Notes: generated from the letters alone by a model not told the origin. A stretch of DNA of 41,926 nucleotides from Hellea sp. (GCA_023300105.1 JALZWM010000067.1:1-41926); one strand, 5' to 3'; shown: positions 25,356 through 33,485, counted from the first letter of the stretch. A program made the numbers and translations.

Positions 25356-26306
25356 TCAAGGTAAAGTCGTCGGTAAAGTTGAGAGCCCTTTTTCGCTCAT
25401 CTCTAGAATAACTTCGATTAAAGCGTCCGCCGATTGGCCACCTTTATAGGTATCACCATTTATAAAGAATGCAGGAACACCTTGAACCTTGGCCGCTGTC
25501 GCGCGGTCGCCATTGGTGTGAATATGGCTAAGGCTTTCCACGTCTTGAAAGCAGGCTTGAATAGCCTCCTCATTTTCAAGGCCAGCAAGTTTTCCAACCT
25601 TATTATATTCTTCGCGCACTTTGCCAATTTCCGCTTGTTTGAACATCTCCAATTGGTTTTCCATTTGATATTGGACGACATCAAAGTAATCCTTAGACGG
25701 GGCGCATTCTGCCATCATGAATCCAACCATAGACATTTGCTGCGGCTGTGTAGGAAGCTCACGGAAGACAAAACGGATTTTACCGCTATCAATCAAATCT
25801 TTTTTAACAGCTGGCCATTCATTAGTGAACCATTCAGAGCAATGCGAACAGGTTACAGAGGCATAAACAATCATGGTAATCGGCGCTTTGTCATCCCCAA
25901 GCACATGATCGTCAGGCGCTTCGGTTAATGCAAAAGGCGTATTATCAACAGTCCGAGCTGCAACAAGCGGGACTGGCGCCTTAGCAGCATGATCGTGACC
26001 GCTATGGTCGCCGTCATCTGCCTCGTTTTTTTCGTCTGTGTTGTCATCCATTAAGGGAATAACAATAGGTATTGGCACAGGCTGAGGACTTTCCTCTAAC
26101 GGTATCGGGACTGGTGCAGGTTGAGATTGAAGCTCTGATTTCGCGCTAGCATCCAGAAGTTTTTCTTCGGAAGTAGAGTTTTCAGATTCTGAATCAAGTT
26201 CAGAATCAACACTAACGGATTGCGCCCAAGCGGTAGACTGTATCGCAGTCGACGTCAGACAACTTGCCGCCAATAAAGAAAAAATAATTTTCATATTAGG
26301 TTTCAT
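25356..26306 (-). CDS. DsbA-family thioredoxin-fold protein with long Pro/acidic/His linker
   Basis: An exported thiol-disulfide protein. The signal peptide (MKIIFSLLAASCLTSTAIQSTAWAQS) starts after the first few residues. Residues about 30-115 form a low-complexity stretch with PVPIPLEESPQPVPIPIV and an acidic His cluster (DDGDHSGHDHAA). The thioredoxin domain shows VYASVTCSHCSEW (active-site CSHC) and the cis-Pro loop GVPAFFING. DsbA relatives of this kind usually lack such a long linker. The ORF track starts at 26321, but ATG 26306 or 26294 fits the signal peptide better. It overlaps the end of the upstream DciA-like gene by 11 bases, so they are co-translated. Confidence 0.9.
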   Translation of the reverse strand: MKPNMKIIFSLLAASCLTSTAIQSTAWAQSVSVDSELDSESENSTSEEKLLDASAKSELQSQPAPVPIPLEESPQPVPIPIVIPLMDDNTDEKNEADDGDHSGHDHAAKAPVPLVAARTVDNTPFALTEAPDDHVLGDDKAPITMIVYASVTCSHCSEWFTNEWPAVKKDLIDSGKIRFVFRELPTQPQQMSMVGFMMAECAPSKDYFDVVQYQMENQLEMFKQAEIGKVREEYNKVGKLAGLENEEAIQACFQDVESLSHIHTNGDRATAAKVQGVPAFFINGDTYKGGQSADALIEVILEMSEKGLSTLPTTLP

Positions 26307-26850
26307 CACTTTTGCTCTCATAGCTTAATTCATCACTGAGTACGCCGCGCCCAAGCTTCGTTAAGGCTTGTTTTAAACTACCTTCAGGTAAATTTGAAAG
26401 CCCCTCTTGCAGGTTATTTTCTTGCCGAGGTGACAGGCCTTTTTTTATCCCTGAGGTCTTAGCCTCTGTTTTTAATTTATTTTGGATAAGACGAAGTTTC
26501 ATGACGTGCCCCGCGCCCAAATGCGTGTTGAGGCGTTCAATAATTGGCCCGCTCGCGGCCATGATAAGAGTGGCCGCCGCGCCCGGAGCCGATATCACAA
26601 GAGTTCGCCCTTCACGGCCGCCAGTGAATTTTAACGGAGTGGATATTTTCGCCCAGCGTGTACCGACAATGTCGGACCAATTTTTTTGGAGCATCGTCGC
26701 TGACGAACCACCACTATATTTTTTTGATAATGGCCGCACAACTTTATTCACAGCAACACCAACTATTGGCGTAGGGCGGTATTGCGGTTTTCCCCGCTGA
26801 CCTTCGAGCCAGTGAATAATCGATTGCTTATCTTTACGCGACAGACTCAC
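26296..26850 (-). CDS. DUF721 (DciA-like) protein
   Basis: A 184-residue DUF721 protein. DciA, the better-studied member, loads or helps the replicative helicase DnaB in bacteria lacking DnaC. The conserved core is visible as WSDIVGTRWAKISTPLKF and TLVISAPGAAATLIMAASGPIIERLN. Extra N- and C-terminal regions are basic and probably disordered. The neighbour DsbA follows in the same operon, as in several alphaproteobacteria. The function is inferred from the family. Confidence 0.88.
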   Translation of the reverse strand: MSLSRKDKQSIIHWLEGQRGKPQYRPTPIVGVAVNKVVRPLSKKYSGGSSATMLQKNWSDIVGTRWAKISTPLKFTGGREGRTLVISAPGAAATLIMAASGPIIERLNTHLGAGHVMKLRLIQNKLKTEAKTSGIKKGLSPRQENNLQEGLSNLPEGSLKQALTKLGRGVLSDELSYESKSDET

Positions 26851-26942
26851 GCCCGCTCCTAGTTATGAAATTCAGTTATATGGCTTACTCAATGACGGAT
26901 AAGGCCTCGCAGGTAAAGGGTACCTTACTTAAAAGACTTTCA

Positions 26943-26961
26943 TAAATCATGGCATGATTTA
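26943..26961. promoter_or_regulatory. Perfect 19-base palindrome TAAATCATGGCATGATTTA before DUF1415
   Basis: Nine-base arms around a single central G, located immediately upstream of the GGAGG ribosome-binding site of the DUF1415 gene (ATG 26973). It overlaps the likely 5' leader of DUF1415, and the divergent DciA-like gene begins 92 bases further away. Such symmetry is typical of a dimeric repressor site, but no regulator is encoded next to it. Confidence 0.55.
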
Positions 26962-26972
26962 AACGGAGGTCT

Positions 26973-27518
26973 ATGCCAGATAATATGACAATCATAAACC
27001 AGACCCAAAAATGGCTTTCAACAGTTGTAATTGCTCACACGCTCTGCCCCTTTGCCAAACGTGAATATGATAACAACCGCATTCATTATGAAGTGGTTGA
27101 GGCGGCTGATTTACAGACTCAGCTAGAGCAACTTATCTTACAATGCGCCGCACTGGATAAAACCTCGGACCGAGAAACTAGCTTGTTAATATTTTCTCCC
27201 GCGCTATCTGATTTCGAAGATTATTTAGACGTGCTTGAAACCGCGAAAAGCGTGCTCAAAGGCCAAGGCTATGAAGGCATCTATCAACTCGCGAGTTTTC
27301 ATCCCGACTACCGTTTCGAAGATACACCCGCTGATGACCCGAGTAATTATACAAACAGGTCGCCCTATCCGATGCTTCACATTTTACGCGAAACGAGTGT
27401 TGAAGCAGCCCTAAGAACCTATCTTGATCCCGCAAAAATTCCAAAGCGCAACATACAACTCACGCAAGATTTAGGCTTAGAGATGATGCGGTCATTATTA
27501 AATATGTGTTATAAATAG
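26973..27518 (+). CDS. DUF1415 family protein
   Basis: A 181-residue protein of DUF1415. The typical opening WLSTVVIAHTLCPFAKRE and the later stretch YQLASFHPDYRFEDTPADDPSNYTNRSPYPMLHILRE are family hallmarks. There is a conserved Cys near the N-terminus but no known catalytic site. It has an excellent GGAGG seven bases before the ATG. It is cytosolic and of unknown function. Its 3' end overlaps the small convergent membrane ORF by 21 bases. Confidence 0.88.
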   Translation: MPDNMTIINQTQKWLSTVVIAHTLCPFAKREYDNNRIHYEVVEAADLQTQLEQLILQCAALDKTSDRETSLLIFSPALSDFEDYLDVLETAKSVLKGQGYEGIYQLASFHPDYRFEDTPADDPSNYTNRSPYPMLHILRETSVEAALRTYLDPAKIPKRNIQLTQDLGLEMMRSLLNMCYK

Positions 27519-27719
27519 ACAAAACTTTGTATGCTTCCAGCCATGCTCAGCCAGCATATCAGACATGATTTCTGCCTTGGCTATATCTCTAATATTATCT
27601 ACGTGGCTAAAAAAGCTCGCAATCCAGACGGCGCAGCCAACAAAAAGAGCGTTGATAGCATAAACGTAACGCCCAGCCCTATAGGCGAGCAACAAACCTA
27701 CGCCAACAAATACAAGCAT
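27498..27719 (-). CDS. Small putative membrane protein, unrecognised
   Basis: A 73-residue ORF with two likely membrane helices (MLVFVGVGLLLAYRA and YAINALFVGCAVWIASFF) and a polar tail ending in a Cys/His-containing stretch. No ribosome-binding site is obvious. The reading frame stays open for about 27 codons upstream, coding for a natural-looking segment (RDAPFGYEAPENIRTFLY), but it has no usable start there before a double stop. This suggests either a longer gene with an unusual start, or a decayed 5' end. It is on the same strand as the histidine kinase. The plus-strand ORF over the same bases is treated as its shadow. Function unknown. Confidence 0.42.
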   Translation of the reverse strand: MLVFVGVGLLLAYRAGRYVYAINALFVGCAVWIASFFSHVDNIRDIAKAEIMSDMLAEHGWKHTKFCLFITHI

Positions 27720-27869
27720 GTATAAAAAGGTACGAATATTTTCCGGCGCTTCATAGCCAAACGGCGCGTCTCTAATGCTACCAGTTTGGGACGCACAACT
27801 TCATTACAATAGTTTTTAAGGGAAGAAATCTCTGTCCTATTTTCCCAATTTCTGTTCGGTTCCAACTCT

Positions 27870-29279
27870 CTACCCCGTAGGAATAATCACATTAAATATC
27901 GTCCCTAGAGCACTTGTACTTTCTAATATCAAATCACCGCTTTGATCTTGGGCAAGTTCTTTGGAAATCGTGAGGCCAAGGCCTGTATTACCGTTTCCTG
28001 TCGAACCCGCAAAAGCTTTGAAGAGATTATTTTTAGATTTTTCAGGCATGCCAGGGCCTGTATCTATCACGCGGATAGTAATGTTTTCTCCTGAAGGAAT
28101 AGCTTCAACCGTTAAATTACGCTCAATATTATCTTCGCGGACACCCGCCATAGCCTGAGCCGCATTACGAAAGAGGTTCTGGAAAATACGGTAAGCGTGG
28201 TCAGGGTCCGCCATAACCGTCACATCAGTTGCAACGTTATTAATGAAATTAATCTTACGCGGTCCTCCGCCAAAATTCCCCAAGGTGTCTCCTGCTGCTT
28301 CGCCCAACAAAAGAGATATCCGGACAGGTTCGAGCGCTGGTGCGACACCACCGCTTTGACTATAATTCAGAACTTCACCCGTGAGTTTAACGCCCCTGTC
28401 AATCGCACGGGTGAGACGCCCCCCCATTTTCGACACACGCTCATCTTGGTCGGAGGCCAAACGGTCAGATACAAGCGAAGCGGAGGTCAAAACATTACGC
28501 AAATCATGATTTATTTTGGCAACAGCCATTCCGAGTGTGGCGAGACGTTCTCGCTGCCTAAAACTGGCACGAACACTTTCTTTCATAGTGTGGAACTCGC
28601 GTTGGAGCTGTCCAATTTCATCACCGCGTTTTGTTGGCTCCACGTTTGATCCGCGCAATTCGGGATTCTCCCTAAAATCAACAAGGCCTTTTGCTAGTTT
28701 TTCTATTGGCCTGATAATCAAAGCCAACATCGCCAGATAAATTAATAGCCCTGTAATTATAGCAATAGCGAGGGAGAGCCAAAAAATACTTATGAAATAA
28801 TTGCGCATTGCTGCACGTAACTTCGCCTCAGGGATGATAACTTCAATTGCGTCCTGCCCCTTAACTGGAGACGGGTATAAAATACGTATCAAGCTATCAT
28901 CTTGCGCGAAGAACGCACGAAATGCATCCCGATAACGCGGAAGGCGTCTCGCCTCACGCAAATCAACAACAATAAATTTTTCTGTTATTGGTGCATGTCC
29001 GAGTACAAATGTACTCATACCATCAAGCTTGACCGACATCATCGTAACGTCGGTATTATGCATAAATTGTTCAGTTAGGACTTCGCTGGCTTCGTAATCA
29101 GGTACGCCTGTTAAAGCTTGAGCCAATAACGCAGACTGTTGTGCGCGTTCCATCAACCAATCCTGCCGAAAAGTAGCGGCAGAAGGTATAAATATGACAA
29201 GTTCAGCCAACATCACAAAGCCGATAGTCATCAACAGCAATTTACCAGATAAACGCCTTGAAATAAGTCCCACAATCAT
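27870..29279 (-). CDS. HAMP-domain sensor histidine kinase (orphan)
   Basis: A 469-residue membrane sensor kinase. A membrane helix at about 12-33, a ~130-residue periplasmic sensor region and a second helix around 164-190 lead to a HAMP linker (IIRPIEKLAKGL). The phosphoacceptor His258 lies in KINHDLRNVLTSA. The catalytic domain has NLFRNAAQAM (N box), DTGPGMP (G1) and GNTGLGLTISKELA (G2). No response regulator is next to it. It lies 59 bases after the flavoprotein gene and is probably the last gene of the DUF547/TMEM64/flavoprotein group, although a U-poor hairpin lies in the spacer. Confidence 0.94.
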   Translation of the reverse strand: MIVGLISRRLSGKLLLMTIGFVMLAELVIFIPSAATFRQDWLMERAQQSALLAQALTGVPDYEASEVLTEQFMHNTDVTMMSVKLDGMSTFVLGHAPITEKFIVVDLREARRLPRYRDAFRAFFAQDDSLIRILYPSPVKGQDAIEVIIPEAKLRAAMRNYFISIFWLSLAIAIITGLLIYLAMLALIIRPIEKLAKGLVDFRENPELRGSNVEPTKRGDEIGQLQREFHTMKESVRASFRQRERLATLGMAVAKINHDLRNVLTSASLVSDRLASDQDERVSKMGGRLTRAIDRGVKLTGEVLNYSQSGGVAPALEPVRISLLLGEAAGDTLGNFGGGPRKINFINNVATDVTVMADPDHAYRIFQNLFRNAAQAMAGVREDNIERNLTVEAIPSGENITIRVIDTGPGMPEKSKNNLFKAFAGSTGNGNTGLGLTISKELAQDQSGDLILESTSALGTIFNVIIPTG

Positions 29280-29338
29280 AGCACTATAAATACCAGCAGG
29301 TTTTGAAAATTTCTAGTCCTTTTCAAACGAAATTAGAC

Positions 29339-30778
29339 TTAGTGAAATTTCGCAAGGAATCCAGCTATCTTACGCGTACGGTCACTAAAGAGTGCGTCCG
29401 TGTACCATGAACTCGCGGCGCGTTTGACGGCCTCGCTTCGAGTCGGATATGGTGAGATGATTTGCGCGAGGCCAGAAATTTTAACTTTATTTGTCATCGC
29501 AACGGATAGCATGTGAATAATCTCACCAGCCCCCTCGCCAACAATTGAGCCTCCAAGGATTTTACCTTTTGTGGTAGCAACAATTTTTACGCCGCCGTGA
29601 TTATTACGTTCAGCAATAGCGCGGTCATTTTCTTCAAAATCCCACGTGACGCAACGCACCTTGTGGCCTGCCTTAATAGCTTCAGCTTCGGTCATGCCAA
29701 TGCTTGCAAGTTCAGGTTCTGAATAGGTCGCAGCAGGCATACGTACTGTATTTGCTTTCCCAAGCATGTCGCCCATGAAAGGCGGGGAGAAATAGAAATT
29801 ACGAATTAATTGACCCGCATGATAGCCCGCCGCGTGGGTCAAGCCGCCCATGCCTTTGGCGACATCGCCTGCTGCATAAACGCGTTTATTAGATGTGCGC
29901 AGGCTATCTGTAACGTCAACGCCACGACGATCGAATTTGATACCTGCATTTTCAAGGCCAATTCCGTCTATGTTAGGTGCGCGGCCAGCCGCGACCAAGA
30001 GATGAGTACCTGTCAAAACAGTTCCATCTTCAAGATCAATAGCAACGCCTGTTTTAGTCTTGCGAATTTGTTTCGTTTTAACAGGTGCATGAAATGTAAC
30101 ACCTTCGGCTTCTAACGCCTCAACGAGTACCTTTGCATGTTCAGGCTCAGAGCGGCCGAGTGGCGACGAGATGTCAACGATTTCAACTTTGGTGCCAAGA
30201 CGCGTAAACGCTTGTCCTAGCTCCATGCCGATAGGGCCCGCGCCAATTATCAACAGGTGTTTAGGCTGGCTCTCAACAGTAAATATATTCTCATTCGTGA
30301 GATAAGGCGTTTCACTAAGCCCGGGAATTGGCGGTGCTGAAGCTCTAGAGCCTGTACAAATTACAAAGCGCTTGGCTTTAACTTCTGTTGTTGCCGACTC
30401 GACCGTATTCGCATCTTTGAATTTTGCGAACTCACGGATAACCGTACACCCCAAACCCTCAAAACGTTCTTGGCTATCAACAGGAGCAATATGGTCAATA
30501 ATACCCTGCACATGGGCTTGAACAGTTTTAAAATTCACAGTGGGTTTTGCAGGTTTAACGCCAAAGGCTTCGCCACTACTGAAAGCATGAGCATGTTTGC
30601 CCGCTGCGATTAAAGCTTTGGACGGCACACAACCTGTGTTCAAGCAATCTCCGCCCATATCTTCAGCTTCGAATAAAACGACTGAGCGGCCGAGCTGCGC
30701 CGCACCTGAGGCGACGGATAGTCCAGCTGAACCAGCGCCGATAACGCAAATGTCAACGTCATATGATGTCTTGGTCAT
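29339..30778 (-). CDS. Mercuric-reductase-like FAD-dependent pyridine nucleotide-disulfide oxidoreductase
   Basis: A 479-residue class-I disulfide oxidoreductase. The FAD site CVIGAGSAGLSVASGAA is followed by the redox-active pair in GGDCLNTGCVPSKAL (Cys45, Cys50), then the NAD(P) site LLIIGAGPIGMELGQAF and VYAAGDVA. It lacks the N-terminal heavy-metal domain and the C-terminal Cys pair of true MerA, and the dimer-interface motif reads SPYPTRSE. It is therefore better read as a dihydrolipoamide-dehydrogenase-like enzyme, often annotated as mercuric reductase when paired with TVP38/TMEM64. It lies 27 bases downstream of the TMEM64 gene, with which it is probably functionally linked. Confidence 0.92.
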   Translation of the reverse strand: MTKTSYDVDICVIGAGSAGLSVASGAAQLGRSVVLFEAEDMGGDCLNTGCVPSKALIAAGKHAHAFSSGEAFGVKPAKPTVNFKTVQAHVQGIIDHIAPVDSQERFEGLGCTVIREFAKFKDANTVESATTEVKAKRFVICTGSRASAPPIPGLSETPYLTNENIFTVESQPKHLLIIGAGPIGMELGQAFTRLGTKVEIVDISSPLGRSEPEHAKVLVEALEAEGVTFHAPVKTKQIRKTKTGVAIDLEDGTVLTGTHLLVAAGRAPNIDGIGLENAGIKFDRRGVDVTDSLRTSNKRVYAAGDVAKGMGGLTHAAGYHAGQLIRNFYFSPPFMGDMLGKANTVRMPAATYSEPELASIGMTEAEAIKAGHKVRCVTWDFEENDRAIAERNNHGGVKIVATTKGKILGGSIVGEGAGEIIHMLSVAMTNKVKISGLAQIISPYPTRSEAVKRAASSWYTDALFSDRTRKIAGFLAKFH

Positions 30779-30805
30779 GATAGTAGTTCTCTCTTTTAGT
30801 CGGAC

Positions 30806-31531
30806 TTATGCCGATACAGCTGATTTTTTAAAGAATTTTTTGTAAATAATGGGAATTAAAGCCACGGCGATCAACATGCCAAATGCCGGGAGCATATTCA
30901 CAAAGGTTGCTCCCATAAGCTCCCCCACATTAATGTTCTCAGGGTCAGCACCAGCATCTTTTAAAGTTTCGCGCAAACCATGTCCAATGAAAGAATAAGC
31001 GACTGTCCCAGGTATAATACCCAGCGCTGTTGTTATGACGTAATCTCTAAATTTCGCACCCAATAATGCAGGAGCAATATTAGACACAGCAAATGGGAAA
31101 ACAGGAATTAATCGCAATGTAAAGAGATAAGAAAATGGGCTTTCATTATACTCTTTTTCCATCTTAGAAATGAAGGGTCCTGCAATACCCTTCAGCATGT
31201 CTTGCAAGGATGTCTTGGCCGCAAAAAATAGCCCGCAAGCGCCGATAGTTGCACCAACAACAACCGCCGGCGCACCAACATAAGCACCGAAAAGAAAACC
31301 ACTTGCTACAGTGAGAATACTCGCCGGTAACATAAAGACTGTGAGAATGGCGTAAAGCGCGATAAAACCCAATAAAACGAGGAGGAAATTATCACGGACT
31401 AAATTTTGTAAATAATCCGCATTTTCTACAAGCAATTGCGGGTTTAGATATTTGAACCAGCCCATGAAATAAGCCAATGCAAATCCGCCAACTATAACCA
31501 ATAAAGGCAACCATTTTTTTAGTTTAGCCAT
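30806..31531 (-). CDS. TVP38/TMEM64 family (VTT/SNARE-assoc domain) membrane protein
   Basis: A 241-residue inner-membrane protein of the DedA-related TVP38/TMEM64 superfamily. It has an N-terminal helix, the family core (LTVASGFLFGAYVGAPAVV, then LRLIPVFPFAVSNIAPALLG and IPGTVAYSFIGHGL), and two further helices. Some related VTT-domain proteins act as lipid scramblases or transporters, and the substrate here is unknown. Pairing with the downstream flavoprotein is a frequent arrangement in proteobacteria, and the two are probably co-transcribed. Confidence 0.92.
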   Translation of the reverse strand: MAKLKKWLPLLVIVGGFALAYFMGWFKYLNPQLLVENADYLQNLVRDNFLLVLLGFIALYAILTVFMLPASILTVASGFLFGAYVGAPAVVVGATIGACGLFFAAKTSLQDMLKGIAGPFISKMEKEYNESPFSYLFTLRLIPVFPFAVSNIAPALLGAKFRDYVITTALGIIPGTVAYSFIGHGLRETLKDAGADPENINVGELMGATFVNMLPAFGMLIAVALIPIIYKKFFKKSAVSA

Positions 31532-31593
31532 GATATTATTCTCCTAAGAGGAAGGATGACTTATTAGACAAGTCAACGCCCGAAATTTATAAA

Positions 31594-31617
31594 GCTATGG
31601 GGCCATACCCCCAAAGC
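31594..31617 (-). terminator. Terminator-like hairpin after DUF547 gene
   Basis: Read on the minus strand, GCTTTGGGG pairs with CCCCATAGC (one mismatch) around a GTATGG loop, then TTTATAAATTT follows. It begins 21 bases after the DUF547 stop codon and lies 63 bases before the TMEM64 start. It may end or attenuate transcription between the two genes. Confidence 0.5.
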
Positions 31618-31637
31618 GTGATTTAATAAAACGGTTT

Positions 31638-32699
31638 CTATTCGTTGAGAGACCAGTCATACCCATAATCGACAACCTGGGCGCCATTATCAATGGCCTG
31701 CGCAAGTTCAGGGCGGGCATGTTTACGGATGTGTTGTAGTAAACCTGAGTTGCCGCCAAAATCACCTTTAAACCATTTAAAAATTGAGGAAACTTTCAAG
31801 CCTTTTGATGTGATTTGAACACCGCGCGGGGAATTAATATAATCTGCGGCCGCTTGTTCTTTAACGCGATCAAGAGAGCTTGCTTCCCAAGCTGAATTTA
31901 GCAAATTTGGACAACCAACACTGGCACAGTTAACCATATAATGGACGTATGGCGATGGGAATTGCTTACGTAGAATATCATGCTCTACAGCATTCAAACT
32001 TGAAGGCTCACCATTAAGTGTGAACAACTTCTTCTTCCAAGGTCCAGAACCAAGAGGTCCAAGCTTTTTAATCGACTTAACAGGGTAATTATCAACAATA
32101 ACCTGAACCGTTACCGCATTATAAAGGTTTGCATAAAATGCAATGGCTTCATTTTGCGGCAAGTTATTAGGATTAACGCCCTCTAGGTCTTTAATATAAT
32201 TATCTAGCGCGGCTTTATCCGCGCCATTAGCTTTAAGGCCGTTATAATTAAAATGAGTCAAACCTTGACCGTCAGGCGCGCTAACATATTTACTTAATAT
32301 ACCAGTAAAAGCCGCATGTGGTGAGGCCTTTACGCTTGCTTGAGCCGTACCCGAACCATAATTATTTTGAACTTCTTTAATAGCCACGGTATTTTCTACA
32401 CGTTGAGGTGTCTCAATCTGCTGTATAATAGAGGGAGATACTTGCGTTAAAGGTTGTGCTATAGGTTGCGTTAAAGGCGCAACAGACAGGGACGCAGGGG
32501 TTATCTGTTGTTGAGGAGAGACATAAACAGCTACCGTTTGAACCACAGGGGACTGCTGAGCTTGTTGTGCTGCCATTTTTTTGTGTAAAGGGCAATCTGG
32601 GTTTCCAGCATAAGCTGGAGTAGTTATTAGAATCAGTCCAGCGGTCATTAATAGCATGGATTTTTTAAATGTAGACTTCTTCGTTAAAAGGCGTGGCAT
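31638..32699 (-). CDS. DUF547 exported protein with Gln/Pro-rich N-terminal region
   Basis: A 353-residue protein. A signal peptide (about 1-31, ending TTPAYAG) is followed by ~100 residues rich in Gln, Val and Pro (SPVVQTVAVYVSPQQQ), and then the DUF547 domain: FNYNGLKAN, IAFYANLYNAVTVQVI, VEHDILRKQF, YMVNCASVGCPNL and GVQITSKGLKVSSIFKWF. The two Cys in VNCASVGCPN are typical. DUF547 proteins often sit beside TVP38/TMEM64 and mercuric-reductase-like genes, as here, but their biochemical role is unknown. The protein should be periplasmic. Confidence 0.92.
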   Translation of the reverse strand: MPRLLTKKSTFKKSMLLMTAGLILITTPAYAGNPDCPLHKKMAAQQAQQSPVVQTVAVYVSPQQQITPASLSVAPLTQPIAQPLTQVSPSIIQQIETPQRVENTVAIKEVQNNYGSGTAQASVKASPHAAFTGILSKYVSAPDGQGLTHFNYNGLKANGADKAALDNYIKDLEGVNPNNLPQNEAIAFYANLYNAVTVQVIVDNYPVKSIKKLGPLGSGPWKKKLFTLNGEPSSLNAVEHDILRKQFPSPYVHYMVNCASVGCPNLLNSAWEASSLDRVKEQAAADYINSPRGVQITSKGLKVSSIFKWFKGDFGGNSGLLQHIRKHARPELAQAIDNGAQVVDYGYDWSLNE

Positions 32700-32864
32700 A
32701 GTAGCTCTCCGTTAATTTCAATTATTCTATAACTTAAGTGATTTATAAAATCTTCACACGCTATCTCACTTTTCTGTGCGTGTTGGTGAACAACAAAGTT
32801 AGATGACGTGAGGTCAAATGATAACGCGACCCTATCATCTAGATAGAATTCTCATAACGGGCGC

Positions 32865-32893
32865 TTGACTTAGGCTTTTCCCGCGCTTAATGG
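32865..32893 (+). promoter_or_regulatory. Candidate sigma-70 promoter of rpmH-rnpA
   Basis: TTGACT at 32865-32870, a 17-base spacer, and TAATGG at 32888-32893, about 57 bases before the rpmH start codon. The -35 is near consensus and the -10 is loose, as is common in alphaproteobacteria. The remaining part of the 250-base gap (32700-32949) also serves the divergent DUF547 gene and carries an inverted repeat ACACGC / GCGTGT at 32756-32783. No other gene is visible there. Confidence 0.55.
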
Positions 32894-32949
32894 GTGCCTC
32901 TTGAAATGACTGCGGGTTAAATCCGCCCTATATATATAAAGAGCTTACG

Positions 32950-33084
32950 ATGAAACGTACTTTTCAGCCTTCAAACCTTGTTCGCGCCCGTCGTCACGGA
33001 TTCCGTGCCCGTATGGCAACTAAAAATGGCCGTGCTGTATTAGCACGCCGCCGCGCAAAAGGCCGTAAGGTTCTTTCTGCCTAA
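32950..33084 (+). CDS. rpmH: 50S ribosomal protein L34
   Basis: A 44-residue basic ribosomal protein missed by the ORF track because of its length. The translation [18 protein letters not shown], then [20 protein letters not shown], ending GRKVLSA, is unmistakably L34. It is followed after 38 bases by rnpA, in the order conserved across most bacteria. A short hairpin lies in the spacer and could tune the ratio of L34 to RnpA. Confidence 0.99.
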   Translation: MKRTFQPSNLVRARRHGFRARMATKNGRAVLARRRAKGRKVLSA

Positions 33085-33085
33085 G

Positions 33086-33101
33086 ACGCCGCCTTCGGCG
33101 T
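33086..33101 (+). other. Hairpin ACGCCG-CCTT-CGGCGT between rpmH and rnpA
   Basis: A six-base-pair GC-rich stem starts two bases after the rpmH stop codon, with AGAC/GTCT able to extend it across a bulge. The only following U-rich stretch is short (GTCTTAA), so it is a candidate processing or attenuation element and not a strong terminator. Confidence 0.45.
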
Positions 33102-33122
33102 GTCTTAACGCGCGTGAGTGTT

Positions 33123-33485
33123 ATGAAAAAATTAGGAAAACTCGGATTGCTGAGAAAGCGCTCCGAGTTTTTGTTTGTTCGGGAGGGGCGTTATCAAGCC
33201 CGAAGCGGTGTAGTCATCCAAGCCCGCGAAAACCCCGATCATAATGACATTCGCGTCGGGTTCACAGCGACTAAGAAAATTGGAAATGCTGTTATCCGTA
33301 ACCGCGCAAAACGCCGCCTTCGAGCCGCTTGCCAAGACATTTTACCACAATTAGGGCAAGCAGGAACCGATTACGTCTTTATCGCACGTGACAAGACGGT
33401 GGCCCGGCCTTATGAGGCATTGCTTGACGATACTGAAAAAGCCTTAAAGCGACTTGAAAAACCTCGCCCAAGCCCCGAATTATAA
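33123..33485 (+). CDS. rnpA: Ribonuclease P protein component
   Basis: A ~120-residue basic protein that joins the RNase P RNA to mature the 5' ends of tRNAs. The family signature is visible as ATKKIGNAVIRNRAKRRLRA, with the N-terminal LRKRSEFLFVREG. ATG 33123 is preferred over GTG 33114 since GTGAG lies nearby and the resulting N-terminus is typical. The gene lies between rpmH and yidC. The small gene yidD, often found between rnpA and yidC, is not present in the 59-base gap. Confidence 0.97.
   Translation: MKKLGKLGLLRKRSEFLFVREGRYQARSGVVIQARENPDHNDIRVGFTATKKIGNAVIRNRAKRRLRAACQDILPQLGQAGTDYVFIARDKTVARPYEALLDDTEKALKRLEKPRPSPEL

Noticed and set aside
27531-27725. 64-residue plus-strand ORF over the small membrane ORF.
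   Set aside because: Polar, compositionally unnatural, no ribosome-binding site. The minus-strand ORF has the better hydrophobic pattern.
29339-30778. Interpretation of the flavoprotein as a true mercuric reductase with a mer operon.
   Set aside because: No N-terminal metal-binding domain, no C-terminal vicinal Cys pair, and no merR, merT or merP nearby.
32832-32847. CTATCATCTAGATAGA upstream of rpmH, resembling the TetR half-site TAGATAGAT.
   Set aside because: Only 8 of 9 bases match one half-site, the partner arm is poor, and the site is 30 kb from the regulator. Probably chance.
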